Origin: Phycisphaerales bacterium UBA2402
GTDB lineage: Bacteria > Planctomycetota > Phycisphaerae > Phycisphaerales > UBA1924
Length of the DNA: 64,000 nucleotides
Direction of reading: 5' to 3'
Assembly (NCBI GenBank): GCA_002343715.1
Contig: DDSA01000167.1
Coordinates: 56,692 to 120,691 of the forward strand
Shown here piece by piece: positions 43,350 to 52,460 of this stretch. A program made the position numbers and the translations under genes. The stretch's first letter is position 1, and each line of letters begins with the position of its first letter. The notes beneath the pieces were generated by a model, which worked only from the letters and a program-made list of their open reading frames with translations, was not told the origin of the DNA and made no database searches.

Positions 43350-44882
43350 GTGCCTCTTACCTCAATAGGTCATTCCATCGCCATGTTCGCGGTCGCTCCT
43401 CTCAGCGCAGCTGTGCTGCTCGGCTGTACCGCCCCACCCGCCGAGATCGATGGGCATAAGCCCGCACAACCAGCGGCGATTACATCCCCGGAGGGCGTCC
43501 GGCGTCCGCCGTTTACATTCAGCCGAGAAGATGAGGCCCTGCTCGATGAGGTGCAGCGGGGCGCTTTCAACTTTCTCTGGTCGGCGGCGGACAAGAACAC
43601 CGGCCTGGCACCCGACAGGGCAAGCAAGCCTGATCTGTGCAGCATCGCGGGCGTCGGATTCCAGTTGTCCGCCCTGCCGGTCGGTGTTGAAAGAGGCTGG
43701 ATTACTCGCGAGCAAGGAGCCGATCGTGCGATTCTCATCCTGCGGTCCTTAGACAAGCACCCGGAGATCCGGCGTGCCGGGTTCTACCAGCACTTCCTCC
43801 ACTCCCCATCCGCCACCGTCCACCCGGAAGGACCCGAGCACGTGGTCAGCACGATCGACTCGGCCCTCTTCTTCTGCGGTGTACTGACAGCGGGCGTGTA
43901 CTTCGGCGGCGAGGTGCGGGAGCGAGGCGATGCGATCTTTGCCCGAGCGGATTTCAGATTCTTTCTCGGTGAGAACGAGAAGGAGGAGTGGAAGCGAGGC
44001 TTTATCTCGCTGGGCTGGAAGCCGGACAACCCCAAGGATCCCGCCGGCCCCGGAAAACTCCTCCCGTATTACTGGATCGATACCGGCTGCGAGCATCGTC
44101 TCGTCACATTCCTGGGTGTCTGCGCCCCCGATAAGGCTCACGGTGTCGATCCCGTCCTGTATTACCGCCTGCGGCGAACTCTGGGAACACACCCGGCCAG
44201 CGGGCCGGTCGTCTGGTTCCCGTACTCGGGCGCTCTGTTCGTCAACCAGTTCAGCCACTGCTGGATCAACTACGCCGCGATGGGGCCTGACGATCCGGCC
44301 TCCCATGGTTTCCCGCCAGAGCGGCGAATACCTACAGATTGGTGGGAAAACTCCCGCCGCACCGTTGCGATCCACCGAGCCAAGTCGATCGAGAATCCTG
44401 AGAGACTCCCAACCTTCGGCGAGAACGCTTGGGGTTTGTCAGCATCCGATTGCGCCGCCGGCTATTGCGTACCCGGTGTCTTTCCGGTTCACATGCCGAT
44501 GCCCGGCGCGACACCGAAAATTGATTTTGCCACGGAAAGTCCGGCTGACAACTTCGGCGACGGCACCATCGCCCCGTACGCGGCGGGAACTTCGATCATG
44601 TTTGATCCGACCTCCTCGATGAATGCGCTCCGTTATTACCGAAGTCTGACACAATCGGATGGATCACCGCTGCTCTGGACAGATCCTACGACCGGCGGCT
44701 ATGGCTTTGCCGATGCGTTCAATCTCGGAACTGGCTGGGTCGCCGCGGACTACGTCGCCATCGATCAAGGGCCGCTGCTCCTCGCCATTGAGAATGCCCG
44801 AACCGGCCTGATCTGGAAAATCTTTCATGCGCACCCCTGGGTTCACGAAGGAATGGCAAGACTTAGGTTATCAAAACCTTAA
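43350..44882 (+). CDS. GH144/glycoamylase-like lipoprotein
   Basis: 510 residues from GTG 43350 with CCCGGAG upstream. A lipoprotein signal ends in AAVLLGC (Cys near residue 26). The mature protein has a glucoamylase-like (alpha/alpha)6 barrel (DUF PF10091 as I recall; GH144 beta-1,2-glucanases belong here): LLDEVQRGAFNFLWSAADKNTGLAPDR, STIDSALFFCGVLTAGVYF, PYSGALFVNQFSHCWINY, ENAWGLSASDCAAGY, GGYGFADAFNLGTGWVAADYVAIDQGPLL. It probably hydrolyses an external beta-glucan at the cell surface. The divergent LacI regulator and its operator just upstream fit substrate-induced expression. Confidence 0.85.
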   Translation: MPLTSIGHSIAMFAVAPLSAAVLLGCTAPPAEIDGHKPAQPAAITSPEGVRRPPFTFSREDEALLDEVQRGAFNFLWSAADKNTGLAPDRASKPDLCSIAGVGFQLSALPVGVERGWITREQGADRAILILRSLDKHPEIRRAGFYQHFLHSPSATVHPEGPEHVVSTIDSALFFCGVLTAGVYFGGEVRERGDAIFARADFRFFLGENEKEEWKRGFISLGWKPDNPKDPAGPGKLLPYYWIDTGCEHRLVTFLGVCAPDKAHGVDPVLYYRLRRTLGTHPASGPVVWFPYSGALFVNQFSHCWINYAAMGPDDPASHGFPPERRIPTDWWENSRRTVAIHRAKSIENPERLPTFGENAWGLSASDCAAGYCVPGVFPVHMPMPGATPKIDFATESPADNFGDGTIAPYAAGTSIMFDPTSSMNALRYYRSLTQSDGSPLLWTDPTTGGYGFADAFNLGTGWVAADYVAIDQGPLLLAIENARTGLIWKIFHAHPWVHEGMARLRLSKP

Positions 44883-44980
44883 CAACGGCATTCTTGATGA
44901 AGGCAAATTACCCACCTTATCAAACAAAGATATACTGTTCTAGACGACTTGAAATTTTCGGCAACTACTGCAAATAAGGC

Positions 44981-45023
44981 TTGACAGAAGGCGTTCCTCT
45001 TGCGACAATGAAAACGTTTCCAT
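44981..45023 (+). promoter_or_regulatory. Promoter with overlapping LacI-type operator for the PEP-CTERM gene
   Basis: TTGACA (44981-44986), a 17-base spacer and GACAAT (45004-45009) form a good sigma-70-type promoter. The 16-base operator ATGAAAACGTTTCCAT (45008-45023), palindromic except one position per arm and centred on CG as in CcpA/LacI sites, begins inside the -10 and covers the start point. Binding there would block transcription. The gene start is 73 bases further on. Confidence 0.8.
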
Positions 45024-45096
45024 GACGTGAACTATCGCGTCACTATCGTGGAGTCATTTCCTATCGTTCTGAGTTGAGAGAAGAGGAGCAGACACT

Positions 45097-45894
45097 ATGA
45101 CACTCGGTCGTTCGTGCGGCGTTGCCGCTCTGGCTGTGGTTGCCTTCGCCGGTCTGGCGATGGCGACCGACATTTCCACGGTGAATAGTTGGAAGGTTGA
45201 GGAGCGCGTCTTCAACGACTTCCCCACCACCACACTGACCACGGTCAACAACTACCCTGTCGAACTCAGCTTCGATGAACAGTTCGAGTTGGGCGCGGTA
45301 GGCAACTTCGCCAACAAGCACGTCGGCTGGATCAGCAACGACGGCGGCGCAACACGATTCCAGAACAACTACGCCCAGAGTTGGGTGATGGAGTTCGATG
45401 TCAGCATCACCGCCCCCGACGGTTCTCCCCGTAAAGAAGCGGGCATCGAAGTCCGCAATCCCCGCCCTCGTCTGGGTTACACCGACGAAGGGCAACTCCT
45501 GATCGCCAGCGATGGTGAAGTTGCCATCTTCGGCGGCGTCATGCCCTTCACCGGCTTGGGGTTCGTCTATACCCTGGGCACCACTGCTCACGTGCGCTTC
45601 GAGTACTTCGCCCCCGGCTCGGCCGACCCCACCAAGGGCGCGTACATGCTGACCTTCACCGATGCCGTTACGGGCGTTCACAGCAGCGGACTCAAGGTCT
45701 GGGGAAATGAGCCGGATGAACTCTACGGGTTCAACTACGGCGCGGAGTTCGGTCTCAAGGCCCAGAACCAGCGCAATCCGCGCATCGCCGACTCCTCCGA
45801 CATCGTGTACGGCAACTTCAGCGTGGTCCCCGCACCCGCCGCCACGGCGCTCCTTGGCCTGGCCGGTCTCGTTGCGGGTCGTCGTCGCCGCTGA
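45097..45894 (+). CDS. PEP-CTERM-type secreted protein
   Basis: 265 residues with a signal peptide (MTLGRSCGVAALAVVAFAGLAMA-T) and a roughly 210-residue beta-rich mature domain (VNNYPVELSFDEQFELGAVGNFANKHVGWISNDGG...; VHVRFEYFAPGSADPTKGAYMLTF-like strands). The C-terminus VPAPAATALLGLAGLVAGRRRR has the motif, membrane helix and Arg cluster of a PEP-CTERM tail, so an exosortase should sort it to the cell surface. No exosortase gene is in the window. Function unknown. The promoter carries a LacI-type operator. A terminator lies 24 bases after the stop. Confidence 0.88.
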   Translation: MTLGRSCGVAALAVVAFAGLAMATDISTVNSWKVEERVFNDFPTTTLTTVNNYPVELSFDEQFELGAVGNFANKHVGWISNDGGATRFQNNYAQSWVMEFDVSITAPDGSPRKEAGIEVRNPRPRLGYTDEGQLLIASDGEVAIFGGVMPFTGLGFVYTLGTTAHVRFEYFAPGSADPTKGAYMLTFTDAVTGVHSSGLKVWGNEPDELYGFNYGAEFGLKAQNQRNPRIADSSDIVYGNFSVVPAPAATALLGLAGLVAGRRRR

Positions 45895-45918
45895 TTGACT
45901 CTTTATTCACTCCTTATG

Positions 45919-45950
45919 CAACGGCCGCTTGAAGCGGTCGTTGTTTTTTT
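45919..45950 (+). terminator. Rho-independent terminator after the PEP-CTERM gene
   Basis: CAACGGCCGCTT pairs with AAGCGGTCGTTG (one G-T wobble) and is followed by TTTTTTT. The 235 bases after it, up to ATG 46186, hold an AT-rich stretch with no gene of their own. Confidence 0.88.
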
Positions 45951-46185
45951 GATGATCGTTTCTGCATCTGGTTGGATACGTACATGATGTTTCGGGCCTG
46001 TGAAGGTGAGTTTGAACGATCCGTACACAGAGACAAATACCTACGTACAACGGTAAACTCAATCTGAACATTACCCAAACACGTCGATGCCAAAGACTTC
46101 ACACCATCAATCTCTCACGCACAACGATGCCGGGATCGAGTCGGTTAGCACAAGTCAGCCTGTAACGCCGTATGCTCTATCAGAC

Positions 46186-48159
46186 ATGATCTTCTGCCGA
46201 CAGTTCTTCATTGTTATCGCCCTGCTTTGCGCGGTGTGTACCCCGTCCTTGGCTCAAACTGATAGCCCGATTTCGGTATCCGTGCGAATCGACCGGGAAG
46301 CCGCGACCCCGGGTGGGCGCGCTGTGCTCGCCGTGATCTACGACATGGACGAGCAATGGCATATCAACACTGAAAACCCCAAACCACCCGAAGGCCTCGA
46401 CCTCTTCGCGATCCCAACGACGCTGACGGTCACCCCTCCCTCCGGAGCCAGGATCGGCCCCACCCAGTGGCCCAAGCCTTACCTCATTGACGTGCCGGTC
46501 GGCAAGAGCCGCACCGCCAAGTACGGCGTCTTTGGGCAGCGTGCCGTGGTTCTCGTTCCCGTGTTGATCGACGTCGGGGCGAGCGGTGAACTTTCCTTTG
46601 ATGTGACCACCACATTCCAAGCCTGCAACGACAAAACCTGCCTCGCGGAGGAAGAGGTTACGACTCGCGCATCACTGCGCATCGACCCCGCCGCGGCCCC
46701 GATCACCTCGTGGTCCGGTGATTTTGCCGCCTTCGACGTGGCGGGATTCTCCGCATCGAGGGACACGTTGCCGACTCAGGGGGTGATCTCGAACCCGGCA
46801 CCTGCCGCCGGCCCGCTGACCTTTGATGTGTTCGGATGGAAGTTCTCGATCAATCCATCCGGAACAGGCGGCCTGGCACTCCTCGCGCTGATTTCCCTGG
46901 CGGGCGGGTTCATTCTGAACTTCACACCGTGCGTACTGCCGGTGGTACCCCTCAAGGTCGTCGCGCTTTCTCAAGGTGGCAAAACCCGCGGAAAGACCCT
47001 GCTCCTCGGCCTGCTCATGTGCGCGGGGATCATCGCCTTCTGGCTCGCGATCGGCGCGACAATCGCCCTCAGCACCAGTTTCAAGTCGGCCAGCACCATC
47101 ATCAGTCACTGGTGGTTCGCCGTGGGGATGGGAGTTTTCATGGCCGCGATGGGACTCTCGATGTTCGGCGCCTTCACCGTCGGCCTTCCCAACTGGGTCT
47201 ATACGGTCAACCCCCGCCACGACACACTGCACGGGTCGTTTCTTTTCGGTGTTCTGACCGCCGTGCTCGCTACACCCTGCGTCGCCCCGCTCGGCGGCAC
47301 CGCCATGGGGTGGGCGGCGTTTCAGCCCGCTGCCAAGACGCTCCTGGTGTTCAGCGCGATCGGCATCGGCATGGCCCTGCCGTACCTTGTCCTGGCCGCG
47401 AACCCGTCCTGGGTCGAGAAAGTTCCTCGAGCCGGTGCGATGAGCGAACTGGTGAAGCAGATCATGGGTCTGCTGATGTTCGCGGTCGCCGCGTTCTTCA
47501 TCGGTGCCGGGCTGCTGACACTCCGCGCATCCCACCCGTGGATCGTCGAGGTCGTCCACTGGTGGTTCGCCGCGGCGTTCTCCGCCATCGCCGGAGCATG
47601 GCTCATCTTCCGCGCCTGGCCGCTGGCCCGCCTCCGCGGCAGGGCCGTAGGCGTGATCCTCGGGCTTCTCTTCATCGCCTCGGGCGTGGGGATTGCGCAG
47701 CATTTCACCGGAGTGGCACGCGAGAACTTTTCCCCGGAGACAGCGGCGGGCTCTCATGGACCGTGGAAGCGTTTCTCACACGCCGCCTTTGAGCAGGCGA
47801 GAAGCGATAACAAGGTCATCGTGGTCTTGACGACCGCGGTCTGGTGCATCAACTGTAAACCGCTCGAAGCCCAGTTCCGCAGCCCCGAAGCCATCGCCGC
47901 GCTGACCGCGCCGGGCGTTGCAGCGTTCAAGGTCGATCTGAGCGCCAAGGACGGCCCGGGCAGTCCCTCTCGCGAAGATTGGGAATATCTCCGCAGTATT
48001 CGCGAGGCCGGCCCGCCGGTTCTTACTGTCTATGCGCCCGGGCGTGACGAGCCTATTTTCAAGAGTAACGCCTACACCCTCGGCGGGGTTCTCGCGGCGA
48101 TGAGAGAGGCGGGAGCCGACATCCGGATCGGCGCGGTCAACGCGGCGGGATCACCGTGA
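46186..48159 (+). CDS. DsbD-like thiol:disulfide interchange protein
   Basis: 657 residues from ATG 46186, chosen because MIFCRQFFIVIALLCAVCTPSLA-Q is a signal peptide; an in-frame ATG at 46087 would add 33 residues in front. The N-terminal periplasmic domain has the DsbD-alpha pair ACNDKTC. The membrane core has about eight helices with the redox cysteines in NFTPCVLPVVPLK and LATPCVAPLGGTAMGW. The C-terminal thioredoxin domain has VWCINCKPLEAQF. It passes electrons from cytoplasmic thioredoxin to periplasmic partners, e.g. for cytochrome c maturation, which fits the cytochromes encoded here. Its stop overlaps the arfB start by four bases. Confidence 0.92.
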   Translation: MIFCRQFFIVIALLCAVCTPSLAQTDSPISVSVRIDREAATPGGRAVLAVIYDMDEQWHINTENPKPPEGLDLFAIPTTLTVTPPSGARIGPTQWPKPYLIDVPVGKSRTAKYGVFGQRAVVLVPVLIDVGASGELSFDVTTTFQACNDKTCLAEEEVTTRASLRIDPAAAPITSWSGDFAAFDVAGFSASRDTLPTQGVISNPAPAAGPLTFDVFGWKFSINPSGTGGLALLALISLAGGFILNFTPCVLPVVPLKVVALSQGGKTRGKTLLLGLLMCAGIIAFWLAIGATIALSTSFKSASTIISHWWFAVGMGVFMAAMGLSMFGAFTVGLPNWVYTVNPRHDTLHGSFLFGVLTAVLATPCVAPLGGTAMGWAAFQPAAKTLLVFSAIGIGMALPYLVLAANPSWVEKVPRAGAMSELVKQIMGLLMFAVAAFFIGAGLLTLRASHPWIVEVVHWWFAAAFSAIAGAWLIFRAWPLARLRGRAVGVILGLLFIASGVGIAQHFTGVARENFSPETAAGSHGPWKRFSHAAFEQARSDNKVIVVLTTAVWCINCKPLEAQFRSPEAIAALTAPGVAAFKVDLSAKDGPGSPSREDWEYLRSIREAGPPVLTVYAPGRDEPIFKSNAYTLGGVLAAMREAGADIRIGAVNAAGSP

Positions 48160-48602
48160 GCGAACCGGGCCACAACCCTGTACCCGTCGATGGGCTGCGC
48201 ATCGGCCCGTCCCACACCATCCCGGCGGGGTTGATGGAGTTCACGTTCATCGCCAGTTCAGGCCCCGGTGGGCAGAACGTGAACAAGCGAGCGACCAAAT
48301 GCCGTCTGCGCATCCCTCTTGATGCACTGCCTCTCTCGCACGCCCAGCGAGCCCGTCTCGCCGCGATCGCAGGCCCATCGCTCACGGACTCGGGGGATCT
48401 GCTCATCGATGCCGATGACAACCGCTCCCAACAACGCAACCGCGATGAATGCCTCGACAAACTCGCGGACCTCGTCCGACGCGCCCTGGTGACTCCCAAG
48501 GTGCGCCGTCCAACCAAGCCGTCTCGCGGAAGCAAAGAGCGACGGCTGCTCGCCAAACGCATCAACAGCGAGCGAAAGAAACGAAGGTCTGATTCGGATT
48601 GA
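48156..48602 (+). CDS. arfB: Alternative ribosome-rescue factor ArfB (YaeJ-like peptidyl-tRNA hydrolase)
   Basis: 148 residues from GTG 48156 (GTGA overlap with the DsbD-like stop). The catalytic GGQ is in SSGPGGQNVNKRATKCRLR, and the C-terminal tail is basic, with RRPTKPSRGSKERRLLAKR, the part that inserts into the mRNA channel of stalled ribosomes. Unlike RF1/RF2 there is no codon-recognition domain. It frees ribosomes stuck at the end of truncated mRNAs by hydrolysing peptidyl-tRNA. Confidence 0.93.
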   Translation: MSEPGHNPVPVDGLRIGPSHTIPAGLMEFTFIASSGPGGQNVNKRATKCRLRIPLDALPLSHAQRARLAAIAGPSLTDSGDLLIDADDNRSQQRNRDECLDKLADLVRRALVTPKVRRPTKPSRGSKERRLLAKRINSERKKRRSDSD

Positions 48603-48657
48603 ACCCGTCGCGTCGAGGCAGACCCGTTCGGAGACACCGTTGTGATGCACCGGGCGG

Positions 48658-50415
48658 CTACATCTTCCAGAGCGACCGCACGGACCCGAGAAGCCGCTCG
48701 ATGATGGCGCTGTCCATGCCCCGGCGTTCCATGACGTGCCGAGCCAGCGCGACGCCCGCCTCTCCTTCTTCGTACACCGACTTGCTCGCCCCCGCCGCGG
48801 CGAGCGCCTCCCGCTCGCTCAGGTAACGTGCGCGCACGGTAATCTCGATGGCGGGATTCAGTTCCCTCGCGGCGAGTACGAGCGCGGCCCGGTTGGACAG
48901 GTGGGGAAGAGTGATGACCAGGTGCACCGCGCGCCGCACACCGGCGGATTCGAGGATTTCCGGGTGCCCCCCATCGCCGTACACCGCGATCCGTCCGGAT
49001 GCGTTCAGCATCCGCACCGTGTGCATGTTCATCTCGATGACGGCCGTCTCCATGCCCGCATCGCGGAGGAGCGCATCCACGAGCCGGCCCACCGGCCCGT
49101 ATCCAACGATCACCGCCAGCGGCTTTTCCGTTTTGTTCGCGGCCGATGCGGCGGAAGCGTTGATGCCGCGTGCCGCCCGCTCGGCCCGGGCGTTGAGCAG
49201 GTGCCACAACCAGGGCACACGTCTGAAGCCGGCTTCGATGCGATCGAGAGAACGGAACAGAATCGGGTTGAGCGTGATGGAAAAGATCGCCGCGGCCACC
49301 AGCACGTGACGCCCCTCATCGGGGAGCAACTTGTGCTCGCCGGCCACCTGCGCCAGGATGAACGAGAACTCGCCGATCTGCGCCAGGCCCAGCGCCACCG
49401 TCAAGCCTGTGCGAAGCGGTTTGCCGAGGGCGGCGACGATGATGAGGGCCGCCAGCGGCTTGACGATCAGCACGATGCCCAGCCCAGCCGCGGTCATCCA
49501 GGGCTCGCGCACGACGAATGACGGGTCGAAGAGCATGCCCACCGATACAAAGAAAAGCACCGCGAACGCATCGCGCATCGGCAGGGCATCCGCCGCCGCT
49601 TGGTGACTGACCGGGGACTGTGCCACGACCATCCCCGCGAGAAAAGCGCCGAGCGCCACCGATGCGCCAAAGAAGACCGCCGAGCCGACCGCGATGGCGA
49701 TCGAAAAAACCAGCACGGTGAGCGTGAAGAGTTCCCGCGAACGCAGCGTGGCAACCTTGGTCAGTGCCCAGGGAATGAGCCTCGACCCCGCGAGAAAGAC
49801 CAACGCGACCAGCACCAGCAGTTTGCCCAGCGCCCACCCGATCTTCGTCAACGCCGAACCACCACCGACGCCCGATGCGCCCGCTTCTGTGACACTGTCC
49901 GCCGCCATAAGTGGGACCAGCACCAGGGCCAGCACCGTGAAGATGTCTTCAACGATCAGCCACCCCACGGCGACGTGCCCGTGGCTGGTGTTCAGCATGT
50001 CCCGGTCCATGAGCACGCGGAGCAGCACCACCGTGCTCGCCACCGCCATGGCCATGCCGAGCACGAAACTCGATTTATACGACCAGCCAAAGAAGTGAAA
50101 CGCCACCATCGCCAGGATCGCCGCGGCGAGGCTCTGCCCGATTGCGCCGGGGATCGCCACCGACTTGACCGCCATCAGGTCCTTGGGATGAAAGTGCAGG
50201 CCCACACCGAACATCAGCAGGATCACCCCGATCTCGGCGAGTTGCTGGGCGAGTTCAATGTCACCCGCGAACCCCGGGGTGTACGGGCCGATGACAATGC
50301 CCGCGAGGAGATACCCGACGATCGGCGATAGGCCGATGCGGTGCGTGAGCAGACCAAGAACCCACGCCGCCGCGAACCCGGCGGCGATCGTCGTCAGAAG
50401 CGGAACATCGTGCAT
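48658..50415 (-). CDS. CPA2 monovalent cation/proton antiporter with TrkA-N domain (Kef/YbaL type)
   Basis: 585 residues from ATG 50415; a TTG at 50421 is an alternative. The N-terminal about 390 residues have twelve or so hydrophobic segments (HRIGLSPIVGYLLAGIVIGPYTPGF, AEIGVILLMFGVGLHFH). The C-terminal RCK/TrkA-N domain carries the nucleotide-binding VGYGPVGRLVDALLRDAGMETAVIE and a VYGDGGHPEILESAGV segment. It exchanges K+ or Na+ for protons in the inner membrane, gated by nucleotide or glutathione-type ligands. It faces the arfB stop, with 55 bases between them. Confidence 0.9.
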   Translation of the reverse strand: MHDVPLLTTIAAGFAAAWVLGLLTHRIGLSPIVGYLLAGIVIGPYTPGFAGDIELAQQLAEIGVILLMFGVGLHFHPKDLMAVKSVAIPGAIGQSLAAAILAMVAFHFFGWSYKSSFVLGMAMAVASTVVLLRVLMDRDMLNTSHGHVAVGWLIVEDIFTVLALVLVPLMAADSVTEAGASGVGGGSALTKIGWALGKLLVLVALVFLAGSRLIPWALTKVATLRSRELFTLTVLVFSIAIAVGSAVFFGASVALGAFLAGMVVAQSPVSHQAAADALPMRDAFAVLFFVSVGMLFDPSFVVREPWMTAAGLGIVLIVKPLAALIIVAALGKPLRTGLTVALGLAQIGEFSFILAQVAGEHKLLPDEGRHVLVAAAIFSITLNPILFRSLDRIEAGFRRVPWLWHLLNARAERAARGINASAASAANKTEKPLAVIVGYGPVGRLVDALLRDAGMETAVIEMNMHTVRMLNASGRIAVYGDGGHPEILESAGVRRAVHLVITLPHLSNRAALVLAARELNPAIEITVRARYLSEREALAAAGASKSVYEEGEAGVALARHVMERRGMDSAIIERLLGSVRSLWKM

Positions 50416-50712
50416 CGACAAGCATACCCGTATGAGCCATCGCGTTCTGCCGATGCGAGATCAAGGCGAGTACACCGTGCCCGACTGACTCATCGTACCG
50501 AGATCCTCCGACGATCCAGTGCATTCACCCAAGCCGGGGGTAAACACCCGTTCCGTTCCGAACGGCAAGGCAAATTGGCCTTGCTGAGCCGCAGATGGGC
50601 CTCCGTCCCTTCCCCAATAATCCCCTTCCATCCGGTCGACTCCGGGCGGCGGGCGACGAATGATCCCGCTCGCGAATCCCGCGACGGTCGCTACCGGAGG
50701 ACGAAGGTTCGG
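50416..50712. other. Intergenic region between antiporter and GH10-like genes
   Basis: 297 bases between divergent starts. It holds a GGAGG ribosome binding site ahead of ATG 50713. The downstream frame is open across the region but begins without a plausible protein start. Nothing else seen. Confidence 0.45.
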
Positions 50713-52425
50713 ATGCTGAGTTTCGTAGTCTTTGATGCCGATGGGGTCGATGGGCGCAACTTTCCGCCCCGGCACGCCTACCTCGTAGGTCCCGATGACA
50801 CGCCCGTGCAGGGCACCATCGCCCTGCGCACCGGGGTGGTTGATGCGGCCAAGGCCGTCCACACCACCGTCGGCCTGGCCGTGCAGGTGGTGGTCGGTCA
50901 TTCGTCGGACAACGGGACGGCGGGGCCCGGGGTGCTGGGCCTTTTGAATGTCCAGACATGCCTGCTCCCAGACCATGTTCAGCCGTACTTGTTGACCATC
51001 GAACTGGCCCGTCACCGGATCATGTTCTTCCTGAACAAACTGGAGGACTGGGGCCTGTTTGAACTCGCGGCCGATCACCCGACTCTGGCCCGCTTCGAGC
51101 AGGCCCGGGCCGCATTCACCGAAGCCCTCGTAGCCCAGAGGGGTACCGCCGAGGAGGAACCCGAGGCTCCACGGGGCGGCTTCTGCGCCAAGGCCGACCG
51201 TCTCGCGAGCCACGCGCTTTCGCTTTCCATATCAGCGGGTGAGAGCCTGGCCCTTCTCAATGCCGAGCGTCAGTTCCGCATGCGGGCGGCCGGGGCCGGG
51301 TACAAGGAAGCACGCGAACACCTCGCCCGTCTGACACCCGAGACGCCCCCGCCCGGAGTTCCCCTTGTCGTGCCCGGCACGGGCCACTGTGTCGTGGCCG
51401 ATCCGGTGCAGATCGGGTGCGCCATCTCCCCCGGCACATTCACGGAGAGCCAGCAGCGTGCGGTGATCGCGGCGTGCGATTTCATCACCATGCCGATGCG
51501 GTGGATCGACCTCGAACCCACGGAAGGAAAGCAGAACTTCGCCGCGACAGACCGTTGGATCGAGTGGGCGATCCGCACGGCGAAGTTGCCCGTGGTGGGA
51601 GGCCCGCTGATCGACTTCCGCCCGCAGTGCGCGCCCGAGTGGCTCTTCATCTGGGAGAATGATTACGAGACGCTGCGCGACCTGGTCTATGAACACGTGC
51701 AGGCGGTGGTTATCCGCTACCGCCGAACGGTGACCCGCTGGACGGTGGCCAGCGGTCTGCACGTCAACACCAACTTCAAACTCAGCTTCGAGCAGGTGCT
51801 GGACCTCACGAAGATGTGCATCCAACTGGTCCGGAAGAACCACCCGGCCGGCAAGGTGCAACTGGAGATCAGCCAGCCCTGGGGCGAGTACCACGCCCAC
51901 AACCGCCGCAGTATTCCGCCGTACGTCTACGCCGAGGCAGTGGTCCAGACGGGCGCAGCGCATCCGCCTTCACAGGTCGATTCCATCGCGCTGCGCATGC
52001 AGATGGGCAACGCCGAACCCGGCCTGGCGACCCGCGACCTCATGGCCTTTTCGGCGATGCTCGACCGCTTCGCCACGCTGGAGAAACCGATCGCGGTGAC
52101 GGCCCTGGGTGCGCCCTCGGCACCGATCACGCCCAAGCCCTACCGATCCCGCGCCGGCACGGAGGCGGGCGACGCCTTCGAGCCGGGATATTGGCGACAG
52201 CCGTGGAGTGAATCTCAGCAGGCAGACTGGCTGACCAATGCCATGCTCATCGCGGCTTCGAAACCTTACGTCCAGAACATCTGTTGGCAGGAACTCACCG
52301 ACCAGCCGGGCGGGCCAGAAATGCCTTTCGGTGGCCTGCTGCATGCGAACGGTGCCCCCAAGGCATCATTCTCAAAGATGGCACAGGTACGAAAGGCCAT
52401 CAAGGAAGGCCAATGGCCCCTCTGA
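50713..52425 (+). CDS. GH10-fold (xylanase-like) protein, probably lacking both catalytic glutamates
   Basis: 570 residues from ATG 50713 with GGAGG about 12 bases ahead; no signal peptide. Residues 1-190 form an N-terminal domain with a FVVFDADGVDGRNFPPRHAY start. Residues about 240-560 align to a GH10 barrel: ACDFITMPMRWIDLEP...QNFAATDRWIEWA, PEWLF, YEHVQAVVIRYRRTVTRW, QLEISQPWGEY, LDRFATLEKPIAVTALG, QADWLTNAMLIAASKPYVQNICW. Where GH10 has the acid/base WDVVNE this has WTVASGL, and where it has the nucleophile TELD this has TALG. It may bind but not cleave a glycan, or use other residues. I recall similar proteins in other planctomycetes. Confidence 0.6.
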   Translation: MLSFVVFDADGVDGRNFPPRHAYLVGPDDTPVQGTIALRTGVVDAAKAVHTTVGLAVQVVVGHSSDNGTAGPGVLGLLNVQTCLLPDHVQPYLLTIELARHRIMFFLNKLEDWGLFELAADHPTLARFEQARAAFTEALVAQRGTAEEEPEAPRGGFCAKADRLASHALSLSISAGESLALLNAERQFRMRAAGAGYKEAREHLARLTPETPPPGVPLVVPGTGHCVVADPVQIGCAISPGTFTESQQRAVIAACDFITMPMRWIDLEPTEGKQNFAATDRWIEWAIRTAKLPVVGGPLIDFRPQCAPEWLFIWENDYETLRDLVYEHVQAVVIRYRRTVTRWTVASGLHVNTNFKLSFEQVLDLTKMCIQLVRKNHPAGKVQLEISQPWGEYHAHNRRSIPPYVYAEAVVQTGAAHPPSQVDSIALRMQMGNAEPGLATRDLMAFSAMLDRFATLEKPIAVTALGAPSAPITPKPYRSRAGTEAGDAFEPGYWRQPWSESQQADWLTNAMLIAASKPYVQNICWQELTDQPGGPEMPFGGLLHANGAPKASFSKMAQVRKAIKEGQWPL

Positions 52426-52460
52426 CTCCCCGCGGCCCGAATCGCTCGGGCGGCGAGTTT

